Assembly (NCBI RefSeq): GCF_004115925.1
Contig: NZ_SDDX01000011.1
Coordinates: 62,001 to 126,000, forward strand
Source of the DNA: Lelliottia nimipressuralis
GTDB taxonomy: Bacteria > Pseudomonadota > Gammaproteobacteria > Enterobacterales > Enterobacteriaceae
Direction of reading: 5' to 3'
DNA length: 64,000 nucleotides
Shown here: positions 56,360-64,000 of the stretch, one piece after another
How the letters are laid out: every line of letters begins with the position of its first letter
How positions within the stretch are numbered: the stretch's first letter is position 1
Position numbers and translations under genes: made by a program
Notes under the pieces: model-generated
The model's input: the letters and a program-made list of their open reading frames with translations, nothing else
The model's database searches: none
Told to the model about the DNA's origin: nothing

Positions 56360-57346
56360 ATGTCGCAAATAGAATTGCAGCCGGGTTTTGACTTTCAGAA
56401 AGCAGGCAAAAAAGTTCTGGAGATTGAACGTGAAGGTCTGGCGCAGTTAGATCAATACATAAATCAGGACTTTAGCCAGGCATGTGAACAAATTGCCGCC
56501 TGCACGGGTAAAGTCGTGGTGATGGGAATGGGCAAATCCGGTCACATCGGTCGTAAAATGGCCGCGACCTTCGCCAGTACCGGCACGTCATCCTTCTTCG
56601 TCCATCCGGGTGAAGCCGCCCATGGCGATCTCGGAATGGTGACGCCGCAGGACGTGGTGATTGCGCTGTCTAACTCCGGTGAATCCAACGAAATCCTGGC
56701 GCTGATCCCGGTGCTCAAGCGTCTGCACGTTCCCCTCATTTGCATGACCAGTCGCCCGGAGAGCAGCATGGCGCGCGCGGCGGATATTCACCTGTGCGTG
56801 AAAGTCCCGCAAGAGGCCTGCCCGCTCGGCCTGGCACCGACGTCCAGCACCACTGCGGCGCTGGTGATGGGCGATGCCCTCGCCGTGGCACTGCTCGAAG
56901 CACGTGGTTTTACCCCCGAAGATTTTGCCCTCTCTCACCCAGGCGGCGCGCTCGGACGTAAACTTCTGCTGCGCGTGAATGATATTATGCATACCGGCGC
57001 GGAAATCCCGCACGTCAGCAAAGATGCCTCGCTGCGTGATGCGCTGCTGGAAATCACCCGTAAAAATCTCGGTATGACGGTCATTTGCGACGACCTGATG
57101 AAGATCGAAGGGATCTTTACCGACGGTGATTTGCGTCGCGTCTTTGATATGGGCGTTGACGTGCGCACGCTGGGCATTGCAGATGTGATGACCCCCGGCG
57201 GAATTCGGGTCCGGCCTGGTACGCTGGCGGTGGAAGTTTTGAACCTGATGCAGTCCCGTCATATTACCTCAGCCATGGTTGCCGATGGCGACCAACTGCT
57301 GGGTGTGGTACATATGCATGATCTTCTGCGCGCAGGCGTAGTGTAA
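56360..57346 (+). CDS. kdsD: D-arabinose-5-phosphate isomerase KdsD
   Basis: A 328-residue enzyme: an N-terminal SIS domain (VVMGMGKSGHIGRKMAATFASTGT) and two C-terminal CBS domains (from about residue 205). It makes arabinose-5-P from ribulose-5-P, the first step to Kdo in LPS. The ATG at 56360 (MSQIELQPGFDFQ) gives the E. coli length. It lies 13 bases after yrbG and 14 before kdsC. Confidence 0.97.
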   Translation: MSQIELQPGFDFQKAGKKVLEIEREGLAQLDQYINQDFSQACEQIAACTGKVVVMGMGKSGHIGRKMAATFASTGTSSFFVHPGEAAHGDLGMVTPQDVVIALSNSGESNEILALIPVLKRLHVPLICMTSRPESSMARAADIHLCVKVPQEACPLGLAPTSSTTAALVMGDALAVALLEARGFTPEDFALSHPGGALGRKLLLRVNDIMHTGAEIPHVSKDASLRDALLEITRKNLGMTVICDDLMKIEGIFTDGDLRRVFDMGVDVRTLGIADVMTPGGIRVRPGTLAVEVLNLMQSRHITSAMVADGDQLLGVVHMHDLLRAGVV

Positions 57347-57360
57347 TGAAGGATAAGACA

Positions 57361-57927
57361 ATGAGTAATGCGGGTGCATCCCTTGCAACCTGTTATGGCC
57401 CGGTCAGTACGCAAATGATGGCAAAGGCGGAAAACATCCGTCTGCTTATTCTGGATGTGGATGGTGTGCTGTCCGATGGCTTAATTTTTATGGGCAATAA
57501 CGGCGAAGAGCTGAAGGCATTCAACGTGCGCGACGGCTACGGAATTCGCTGTGCGATCACATCCGGCATCGAAGTTGCTATCATCACCGGGCGTAAGGCT
57601 AAACTGGTAGAAGATCGCTGCGAAACATTAGGCATTACCCATTTGTATCAGGGGCAATCCGACAAAATGGTCGCGTTCCGGGATTTGCTGGCGAAGCTTG
57701 CCATCGCCCCTGAAAACGTCGCCTACGTTGGAGACGATCTGATCGACTGGCCGGTCATGGCTGAAGTCGGGTTGAGCATCGCCGTGGCGGATGCCCATCC
57801 TTTGCTGATCCCGCGCGCTGACTATGTCACCCGGATCAACGGCGGTCGCGGCGCCGTTCGTGAAGTCTGCGATTTGTTACTGCTGGCGCAGGGCAAGCTT
57901 GATGAGGCCAAAGGGCAATCGATATGA
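57361..57927 (+). CDS. kdsC: Kdo-8-phosphate phosphatase KdsC
   Basis: A 188-residue HAD-superfamily phosphatase. LLILDVDGVLSDG gives the catalytic Asp32 and Asp34; YVGDDLIDWPVM is motif 3. It removes the phosphate of Kdo-8-P. I chose the ATG at 57361 after AAGGATAAGACA. It overlaps lptC by 4 bases. Confidence 0.97.
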   Translation: MSNAGASLATCYGPVSTQMMAKAENIRLLILDVDGVLSDGLIFMGNNGEELKAFNVRDGYGIRCAITSGIEVAIITGRKAKLVEDRCETLGITHLYQGQSDKMVAFRDLLAKLAIAPENVAYVGDDLIDWPVMAEVGLSIAVADAHPLLIPRADYVTRINGGRGAVREVCDLLLLAQGKLDEAKGQSI

Positions 57928-58499
57928 GTAAAACCAGACGTTGGGTTATCATTCTGCTTTCACTGGCCGTACTGGTTCTGATTGGCGTGAATCTCGCCGA
58001 CCAGGACGACACGCCGGATGAAGTGGTCAGCACCAATGATCCAACCTACAAAAGCGACCACAGCGACACCGTGGTTTACAGCCCTGAAGGCGCCCTGAAC
58101 TATCGCCTGATTGCGCAGCATGTAGAGTATTTTTCCGATGATGGCATCTCGTGGTTCACCCGACCGGTGATGACCACATTTGATACCAACAAAATTCCAA
58201 CGTGGTCGATTAAATCTGACAGAGCAAAATTGACGAATGACCGTATGCTTTATTTATATGGTCATGTTGAAGTCAACGCCCTGACGCCAGATTCTCAACT
58301 GCGCAAAATTACTACGGATAATGCCCAGATCAACCTGGTCACCCAGGATGTCACGTCTCAGGATCTGGTGACGTTATACGGCACAACATTTAATTCCAGC
58401 GGTCTAAGAATGCGCGGGAACTTACGCAGCAAAAACGCCGAGCTGATTGAAAAGGTTAGAACCTCCTATGAAATTCAAAACAAACAAACTCAGCCTTAA
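57924..58499 (+). CDS. lptC: LPS transport protein LptC
   Basis: A 191-residue bitopic protein. One N-terminal span (about 7-25) anchors a periplasmic beta-jellyroll domain (FTRPVMTTFDTNKIPTWSIKSDRAKLTNDR). It links the LptBFG transporter to the LptA bridge. It overlaps lptA by 32 bases. Confidence 0.97.
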   Translation: MSKTRRWVIILLSLAVLVLIGVNLADQDDTPDEVVSTNDPTYKSDHSDTVVYSPEGALNYRLIAQHVEYFSDDGISWFTRPVMTTFDTNKIPTWSIKSDRAKLTNDRMLYLYGHVEVNALTPDSQLRKITTDNAQINLVTQDVTSQDLVTLYGTTFNSSGLRMRGNLRSKNAELIEKVRTSYEIQNKQTQP

Positions 58500-59022
58500 C
58501 TTTATCATTGCCAGCGCGCTGCTGGCCGCCAGTCTCCCCGCGCTTGCTGTTACGGGCGACACTGAGCAGCCTATCCATATCGAATCTGATACTCAGTCGC
58601 TTGATATGCAGGGTAACGTCGTGACCTTTACCGGCAACGTCGTCATGACCCAGGGCACGATCAAAATCAATGCCGACAAAGTGGTTGTCACCCGTCCGGG
58701 CGGCGAGCAGGGCAAAGAGATTATTGATGGCTACGGTAATCCGGCCACCTTCTATCAGATGCAGGATAACGGCAAGCCGGTGAAAGGCCGCGCCTCTCAT
58801 ATGCACTACGAGCTGGCTAAAGATCTCGTCATCCTGACCGGCAATGCCTATCTGGAACAGCTGGATAGCAACATCACCGGCGATAAGATCACTTATCTGG
58901 TGAAAGAGCAGAAAATGCAGGCTTTCAGCGAAAAAGGTAAGCGCGTCACTACCGTTCTGGTTCCGTCTCAGCTGCAGGACAAGAACAAAGACCAGGCCCC
59001 GGCACAGAAAAAGAGTAACTAA
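58468..59022 (+). CDS. lptA: LPS transport periplasmic bridge protein LptA
   Basis: A 184-residue protein with a signal peptide cut near ALA-VTG (about residue 27). HIESDTQSLDMQGNVVTFTGNV and the later VLTGNAYLEQLDSNITGDKI are beta-jellyroll repeats that stack into the LPS conduit. The ATG at 58468 follows AACCTCCTATG, with the lptC frame running across. It is essential in E. coli and has a sigma-E promoter upstream there. Confidence 0.97.
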   Translation: MKFKTNKLSLNFIIASALLAASLPALAVTGDTEQPIHIESDTQSLDMQGNVVTFTGNVVMTQGTIKINADKVVVTRPGGEQGKEIIDGYGNPATFYQMQDNGKPVKGRASHMHYELAKDLVILTGNAYLEQLDSNITGDKITYLVKEQKMQAFSEKGKRVTTVLVPSQLQDKNKDQAPAQKKSN

Positions 59023-59028
59023 TTCGTT

Positions 59029-59754
59029 ATGGCAACATTAACTGCAAAGAACCTCGCCAAAGCCTATAAAGGCCGCCGCGTCGTGGAAGATGTCAGTCTG
59101 ACCGTAAACTCCGGCGAAATCGTGGGCCTGTTAGGCCCAAACGGTGCGGGCAAAACCACCACCTTTTACATGGTGGTCGGCATCGTTTCACGCGATGCGG
59201 GCAACATTATCATTGATGATGAAGACATCAGCCTGCTGCCACTGCATGCGCGCGCACGTCGTGGTATTGGCTATCTGCCGCAGGAAGCGTCGATTTTCCG
59301 TCGTCTGAGCGTGTTCGACAACCTGATGGCCGTGCTGCAAATCCGTGACGATTTGACCTCCGAGCAGCGTCAGGATCGTGCTAACGAACTGATGGAAGAG
59401 TTCCACATCGAACATCTGCGCGACAGCCTCGGTCAGGCGCTCTCCGGTGGTGAACGCCGCCGCGTGGAAATCGCCCGTGCGCTTGCCGCAAATCCAAAAT
59501 TTATCCTGCTGGATGAACCTTTTGCGGGCGTTGACCCTATCTCTGTCATCGACATCAAACGTATTATCGAGCATTTGCGCGACAGCGGCCTCGGTGTGCT
59601 CATCACGGACCACAACGTACGTGAAACGCTGGCAGTTTGTGAACGCGCTTATATCGTCAGCCAGGGCCATTTAATTGCCCACGGCACGCCACTCGAAATC
59701 CTCGAAGACGAGCATGTGAAGCGTGTGTACCTTGGGGAAGACTTCAGACTCTGA
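59029..59754 (+). CDS. lptB: LPS transport ATPase LptB
   Basis: A 241-residue ABC ATPase. GPNGAGKTT is Walker [16 protein letters not shown] the signature, FILLDEP Walker B. It powers LPS extraction from the inner membrane with LptF and LptG, which are encoded elsewhere. It follows lptA by 6 bases and precedes rpoN by 47. Confidence 0.98.
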   Translation: MATLTAKNLAKAYKGRRVVEDVSLTVNSGEIVGLLGPNGAGKTTTFYMVVGIVSRDAGNIIIDDEDISLLPLHARARRGIGYLPQEASIFRRLSVFDNLMAVLQIRDDLTSEQRQDRANELMEEFHIEHLRDSLGQALSGGERRRVEIARALAANPKFILLDEPFAGVDPISVIDIKRIIEHLRDSGLGVLITDHNVRETLAVCERAYIVSQGHLIAHGTPLEILEDEHVKRVYLGEDFRL

Positions 59755-59801
59755 TAGGGTAGAGGTTAAGTCACGCCAAAGCGGGGAAAAACGCTCTGAA
59801 C

Positions 59802-61235
59802 ATGAAGCAAGGTTTGCAATTACGGCTCAGCCAGCAACTGGCGATGACGCCACAGCTACAACAGGCGATTCGTCTGTTGCAGCTGTCCACGTTAGAACTT
59901 CAGCAGGAACTCCAGCAGGCGCTGGACAGTAACCCCCTGCTGGAGCAAACCGATCTTCATGACGAGGTTGATACCCAGGAAAAGCAGGACACCGAATCGC
60001 TTGATACCGCAGACGCTCTTGAGCAAAAAGAGATGCCGGACGAGCTACCGCTGGACGCCAGCTGGGATGAAATCTACACCGCCGGAACCCCTTCCGGGAC
60101 GCGTGCAGATTATCAGGATGACGAGCTACCGGTCTATCAGGGTGAAACCACCCAGTCCCTGCAGGATTATCTGATGTGGCAGGTGGAGCTGACGCCATTC
60201 ACCGAAACCGATCGCGCGATTGCTACCTCGATTGTCGATGCCGTGGATGATACCGGCTATTTGACCGTTTCTCTGGAAGATATTCTGGAGAGCATCGGGA
60301 ACGGCGATATCGATCTCGATGAGATCGAAGCAGTGCTAAAACGCATCCAGCGCTTTGACCCAGTCGGCGTGGCGGCGAAAGATCTGCGTGATTGCCTGTT
60401 GATCCAGCTGTCGCAGTTTGCGAAAGAGACGCCGTGGATCGACGAAGCGCGGTTGATCATCAGCGATCACCTCGATCTGCTGGCGAATCACGACTTCCGC
60501 TCGCTGATGCGCGTCACCCGTCTGAAAGAAGATGTGTTGAAAGAGGCGGTGAATCTGATTCAGTCCCTCGATCCGCGCCCCGGACAGTCGATCCAGACCA
60601 GCGAACCCGAGTACGTCATTCCTGACGTTCTGGTGCGCAAACACAATGGCCGCTGGGCCGTTGAACTGAATTCCGACAGCATTCCTCGCCTGCAAATCAA
60701 TCAGCAATACGCCTCCATGTGCACCAGCGTGCGCAACGACTCCGACAATCAATATATTCGTAGCAATCTTCAGGAAGCGCGCTGGCTGATCAAAAGCCTC
60801 GAGAGCCGAAATGATACGCTGCTACGGGTGAGTCGTTGCATCGTCGAACAGCAGCAGGCGTTTTTCGATCAGGGCGAAGAGTTTATGAAACCGATGGTGC
60901 TGGCGGATATCGCCCAGGCCGTCGAGATGCACGAATCGACCATTTCGCGCGTGACTACGCAGAAGTATCTGCACAGCCCGCGCGGTATTTTTGAGCTTAA
61001 GTATTTCTTCTCCAGCCATGTGAATACCGAAGGCGGTGGCGAAGCCTCGTCAACGGCCATTCGCGCACTGGTGAAGAAGTTGATCGCCGCGGAAAACCCC
61101 GCGAAGCCACTGAGTGACAGTAAGTTAACCACCATGCTGTCCGACCAGGGTATTATGGTGGCACGTCGTACTGTTGCGAAGTATCGAGAGTCTTTATCCA
61201 TTCCGCCGTCTAACCAGCGTAAACAACTGGTTTGA
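59802..61235 (+). CDS. rpoN: RNA polymerase sigma-54 factor
   Basis: A 477-residue factor. The Gln/Leu-rich region I ([37 protein letters not shown]) is at the N-terminus, an acidic region II follows, then the core-binding part, the helix-turn-helix ([17 protein letters not shown]) and the RpoN box [10 protein letters not shown] at 454-463. It directs transcription of nitrogen and other genes with AAA activators. hpf, ptsN, rapZ and npr follow in the conserved order. Confidence 0.98.
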   Translation: MKQGLQLRLSQQLAMTPQLQQAIRLLQLSTLELQQELQQALDSNPLLEQTDLHDEVDTQEKQDTESLDTADALEQKEMPDELPLDASWDEIYTAGTPSGTRADYQDDELPVYQGETTQSLQDYLMWQVELTPFTETDRAIATSIVDAVDDTGYLTVSLEDILESIGNGDIDLDEIEAVLKRIQRFDPVGVAAKDLRDCLLIQLSQFAKETPWIDEARLIISDHLDLLANHDFRSLMRVTRLKEDVLKEAVNLIQSLDPRPGQSIQTSEPEYVIPDVLVRKHNGRWAVELNSDSIPRLQINQQYASMCTSVRNDSDNQYIRSNLQEARWLIKSLESRNDTLLRVSRCIVEQQQAFFDQGEEFMKPMVLADIAQAVEMHESTISRVTTQKYLHSPRGIFELKYFFSSHVNTEGGGEASSTAIRALVKKLIAAENPAKPLSDSKLTTMLSDQGIMVARRTVAKYRESLSIPPSNQRKQLV

Positions 61236-61257
61236 CACAACCGATAAGGAAGACACT

Positions 61258-61545
61258 ATGCAGCTCAACATCACAGGACAGAATGTCGAGATCACTGAAG
61301 CCTTGCGTGATTTTGTGAATACAAAATTCGCCAAACTGGAGCAGTATTTCGAGAGGATCAATCAGGTCTACATTGTGTTAAAAGTGGAGAAAGTGACTCA
61401 TATCTCGGACGCAACCCTGCATGTCAACGGGGGCGAAATCCATGCCAGTGCGGAAGGGCAAGACATGTATGCGGCTATCGACGGCTTGATTGACAAGCTG
61501 GCACGACAGCTTAATAAACATAAAGATAAACTGAAACAACACTAA
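61258..61545 (+). CDS. hpf: Ribosome hibernation-promoting factor Hpf
   Basis: A 95-residue short-type HPF starting MQLNITGQNVEITEALRDFV at 61258 after GATAAGGAAGACACT. It binds the decoding region and converts 90S to 100S dimers with RMF in stationary phase. It lies 22 bases after rpoN. The open frame runs upstream into rpoN but has no start support there. Confidence 0.96.
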   Translation: MQLNITGQNVEITEALRDFVNTKFAKLEQYFERINQVYIVLKVEKVTHISDATLHVNGGEIHASAEGQDMYAAIDGLIDKLARQLNKHKDKLKQH

Positions 61546-61627
61546 TTGTCCGGGCAGTTAACGGGTGCAGGGCGGCCTGTTGTCAAACACAACAGGCCAT
61601 TTGTACAGTTAGCGCTTAGGTGAAATT

Positions 61628-62119
61628 ATGATGAACAACGATTCCTCGCTTCAATTGAGTAATGTCCTTAACCAGGAATGTACCCGCAGTGGCGTTCACT
61701 GTCAGAGCAAAAAACGGGCTCTGGAAATTATCAGTGAACTGGCTGCAAAACAGTTAAGCCTGCCGCCTCAGGTGGTATTCGAGGCCATTCTGACCCGTGA
61801 AAAAATGGGCAGTACCGGCATCGGCAATGGCATCGCCATTCCGCATGGCAAACTGGAAGAAGACACATTACGCGCCGTGGGCGTTTTTGTGCAGCTTGAA
61901 ACGCCTATCGCTTTTGATGCGATTGATAACCAGCCGGTTGATTTGCTTTTCGCTCTGCTGGTGCCCGCTGACCAGACGAAAACCCATTTGCATACGCTTT
62001 CTCTGGTCGCAAAACGTCTGGCGGATAAAACAATTTGCCGCCGTCTGCGCGCAGCCCAAAGTGATGAAGAGCTGTACCAAATTATCACCGAAGCGGAAGG
62101 CAATCAGGATGATGCGTAA
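61628..62119 (+). CDS. ptsN: Nitrogen-PTS IIA component PtsN
   Basis: A 163-residue IIA-Ntr. GNGIAIPHGKLEE places the phospho-accepting His at 73. It receives phosphate from NPr and regulates potassium uptake (TrkA, KdpD) and other targets in its unphosphorylated state. Both an ATG at 61628 and one at 61631 are possible; the first gives the E. coli length. Confidence 0.97.
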   Translation: MMNNDSSLQLSNVLNQECTRSGVHCQSKKRALEIISELAAKQLSLPPQVVFEAILTREKMGSTGIGNGIAIPHGKLEEDTLRAVGVFVQLETPIAFDAIDNQPVDLLFALLVPADQTKTHLHTLSLVAKRLADKTICRRLRAAQSDEELYQIITEAEGNQDDA

Positions 62120-62164
62120 CCAGGAGATGGCCTTCACATCTGCAGTCGTGAGGAGAAACGGAAC

Positions 62165-63019
62165 ATGGTGCTGATGATCGTCAGCGGTCGTTCAGGCTCG
62201 GGGAAATCCGTGGCCCTGCGAGCGCTCGAAGATATGGGATTTTACTGCGTCGACAACCTTCCGGTTGTCCTGCTGCCCGACCTGGCGCGAACGCTTGCTG
62301 ACCGGCAGATCTCTGCGGCGGTCAGTATCGACGTGCGCAACATGCCGGAATCCCCGGAAATCTTTGAAGAGGCGATGAACAGCCTGCCGGATAACTTCAC
62401 GCCGCAGCTGCTGTTCCTTGACGCTGACCGTAACACGCTAATCCGTCGCTACAGTGACACCCGTCGTTTACACCCCCTTTCCAGCAAGAATCTGTCGCTT
62501 GAAAGTGCCATCGACGAAGAGAGCGATCTGCTGGAACCGCTGCGTTCCCGTGCAGATCTGATCGTCGATACCTCTGAAATGTCCGTGCATGAGCTGGCAG
62601 AAATGCTGCGTACCCGCCTGTTGGGTAAACGCGAGCGCGAGCTGACCATGGTGTTCGAATCCTTTGGCTTCAAACACGGCATTCCAATCGATGCGGATTA
62701 TGTGTTCGACGTACGATTCCTGCCGAACCCGCACTGGGACCCGAAACTGCGTCCAATGACCGGTCTGGACAAGCCCGTGGCGGCATTCCTCGATCGTCAC
62801 ACAGAAGTTCACAATTTTATCTACCAGACGCGAAGCTACCTTGAGCTATGGTTACCTATGCTGGAAACCAACAATCGTAGCTACCTGACGGTCGCAATTG
62901 GTTGTACCGGCGGTAAACATCGTTCGGTGTATATTGCCGAACAGCTGGCTGATTACTTCCGCTCACGCGGTAAAAACGTTCAGTCTCGTCATCGCACGCT
63001 GGAAAAACGTAAAACATGA
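62165..63019 (+). CDS. rapZ: RNase adapter protein RapZ
   Basis: A 284-residue P-loop protein. [28 protein letters not shown] holds Walker A at the N-terminus; [16 protein letters not shown] and a basic C-terminus ([17 protein letters not shown]) bind RNA. It senses glucosamine-6-P and hands the small RNA GlmZ to RNase E, thereby tuning glmS; this ties it to glmM and murA in the window. It overlaps npr by 4 bases. Confidence 0.97.
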   Translation: MVLMIVSGRSGSGKSVALRALEDMGFYCVDNLPVVLLPDLARTLADRQISAAVSIDVRNMPESPEIFEEAMNSLPDNFTPQLLFLDADRNTLIRRYSDTRRLHPLSSKNLSLESAIDEESDLLEPLRSRADLIVDTSEMSVHELAEMLRTRLLGKRERELTMVFESFGFKHGIPIDADYVFDVRFLPNPHWDPKLRPMTGLDKPVAAFLDRHTEVHNFIYQTRSYLELWLPMLETNNRSYLTVAIGCTGGKHRSVYIAEQLADYFRSRGKNVQSRHRTLEKRKT

Positions 63020-63288
63020 CCGTAAAACATACCGTAGAGATCACCAACAAGCTGGGCATGCATGCACGCCCGGCGATGAAACTGTTTGAACTGATGCAAG
63101 GATTTGATGCGGAAGTGCTGCTGCGTAACGATGAAGGCACAGAAGCAGAAGCCAACAGCGTGATTGCGTTGCTGATGCTGGATTCCGCAAAGGGCCGACA
63201 GATTGAAGTGGAAGCGACCGGTCCGCAGGAAGTCGAAGCGCTGGCTGCGGTCGTCGCGCTGTTCAACGCCGGATTTGATGAGGACTAA
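63016..63288 (+). CDS. npr: Nitrogen-PTS phosphocarrier NPr
   Basis: A 90-residue HPr-like protein. [13 protein letters not shown] places the phosphohistidine at 16. It carries phosphate from PtsP to PtsN. It ends the rpoN operon. In E. coli yrbL follows, but here the convergent mtgA stop comes 4 bases later. Confidence 0.97.
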   Translation: MTVKHTVEITNKLGMHARPAMKLFELMQGFDAEVLLRNDEGTEAEANSVIALLMLDSAKGRQIEVEATGPQEVEALAAVVALFNAGFDED

Positions 63289-63292
63289 GTCC

Positions 63293-64000
63293 TCATCTGT
63301 ACAATTTATTCCTGGTCATAAACCCTTCCCCGCCCAACTGTCGCATCTGGCGCATGATCCACGCCTGACGGTTGCGGACATACCCTGACGGCGCATCCGC
63401 TTTATAGCGAATCGGGTTAGGTAACACCGCGGCCAGCAGTGCGGCCTCGGCTTGAGTCAGGCGGCTGGCGGGTTTGTGGAAATAGCGTTGTGCCGCCGCC
63501 TCAACGCCAAACACCCCATCACCAAACTCAGCGATATTGAGATACACCGTCAGAATGCGTTTTTTACTCCAGACGGTCTCCATGCCCAGCGTCAGACCCG
63601 CCTCCAGCCCTTTGCGCACCCAGCTTCTGCCATCCCATAAAAACAGGTTTTTCGCCGTCTGCTGAGAGAGCGTCGAGGCACCGCGCACGCGATTTTCATT
63701 CCGCTCATTGTGAGCCAGCGCTTTTTCAATCGCCGAGACGTCAAAGCCCCAGTGTTCCGGGAATTTCTGATCTTCCGCCGCGATAACCGCCAGTCCCATC
63801 CACGGGGAGATTTCGTCCATGCTCACCCAGTCCGAGTGGGCCACATAGCTGAAGTCCCCCGTCAACCATGCACTGAGCTGGCGCTCAACCATGACCGCAG
63901 AAAACGGCACTGGCACAATGCTGAACAGCGCGATGCCACCACCCCAGAACACCGCAAGCGCCAGCAGCGCGCGCAGCACAATGCGTTTCGCCCAAGCGAC
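63293..64000 (-). CDS. mtgA: Monofunctional peptidoglycan transglycosylase MtgA (5' end cut by window)
   Basis: 235 codons with the stop are visible; the frame stays open to base 64000, so the true start is beyond the window (E. coli MtgA has 242 residues). A membrane span ([18 protein letters not shown]) is followed by the GT51 domain: [14 protein letters not shown] carries the catalytic Glu, with [15 protein letters not shown] and [20 protein letters not shown]. It polymerises glycan strands from lipid II. It is convergent with npr at 4 bases. Confidence 0.95.
   Translation of the reverse strand, partial: VAWAKRIVLRALLALAVFWGGGIALFSIVPVPFSAVMVERQLSAWLTGDFSYVAHSDWVSMDEISPWMGLAVIAAEDQKFPEHWGFDVSAIEKALAHNERNENRVRGASTLSQQTAKNLFLWDGRSWVRKGLEAGLTLGMETVWSKKRILTVYLNIAEFGDGVFGVEAAAQRYFHKPASRLTQAEAALLAAVLPNPIRYKADAPSGYVRNRQAWIMRQMRQLGGEGFMTRNKLYR

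Overview
The window is chromosomal DNA from an enteric gammaproteobacterium. Nearly every gene can be recognised, and gene order follows the E. coli K-12 block from agaV to mtgA (roughly b3133 to b3208). It is not E. coli itself. The yraHIJK fimbrial genes, agaI, yhbX and yrbL are missing from their usual places, agaA is missing from the aga cluster, a Fic-HTH gene sits beside rsmI, and a PmrAB-like two-component system follows dacB. This pattern suggests a member of the Enterobacter/Klebsiella/Lelliottia/Citrobacter side of the Enterobacteriaceae. Genus cannot be fixed from the sequence alone.

Layout. 1-6790 (+): amino-sugar (N-acetylgalactosamine/galactosamine) utilisation, with two mannose-family PTS permeases (AgaV-W-E-F and AgaB-C-D), the AgaS isomerase/deaminase and the KbaY aldolase, and an AgaR/CRP-type control region at 2370-2600. 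6812-8704 (-): Fic-HTH protein and rsmI. 8767-12468 (+): lpoA, yraN, diaA, dolP (peptidoglycan synthase activation, replication timing, outer-membrane integrity). 12503-19960: small conserved genes in both directions, including the oxygen-independent ubiquinone genes ubiT, ubiU and ubiV. 20043-33755 (-): mtr, deaD with the tiny gene yrbN, nlpI, then the metY-rimP-nusA-infB-rbfA-truB-rpsO-pnp transcription/translation/RNA-decay operon. 34097-35443 (+): argG behind two ARG boxes. 35639-41230 (-): leuU tRNA, secG, glmM, folP, ftsH, rlmE. 41357-45663: yhbY, greA (-), dacB and the PmrAB-like pair. 45699-48542 (-): obgE, yhbE, rpmA, rplU. 48800-50285 (+): ispB, sfsB. 50349-55141 (-): murA, ibaG, mlaBCDEF. 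55369-63288 (+): yrbG, kdsD, kdsC, lptC, lptA, lptB, rpoN, hpf, ptsN, rapZ, npr. 63293-64000 (-): mtgA, cut by the window end.

How they work together: much of the window builds or guards the cell envelope (LpoA, DolP, NlpI, DacB, MurA, GlmM, MtgA, the Mla lipid-transport system, Kdo synthesis and the Lpt bridge). The rest is mainly information processing (NusA, IF2, RbfA, TruB, S15, PNPase, DeaD, ObgE, L21, L27) and nitrogen-PTS/sigma-54 control (RpoN, Hpf, PtsN, RapZ, NPr).

I found no prophage, transposase, CRISPR array or defence island, and no convincing new multi-gene system. The best leads are modest: the Fic-HTH gene, the PmrAB-like pair coupled to dacB with its ExxE metal-sensing motif kept, a 12-bp perfect inverted repeat directly before yhbW, a leuU 3'-end copy upstream of metY, and the lost agaA. 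Only two gaps exceed 300 bases (2266-2600 and 33756-34096); both hold regulatory sequence and are described below.
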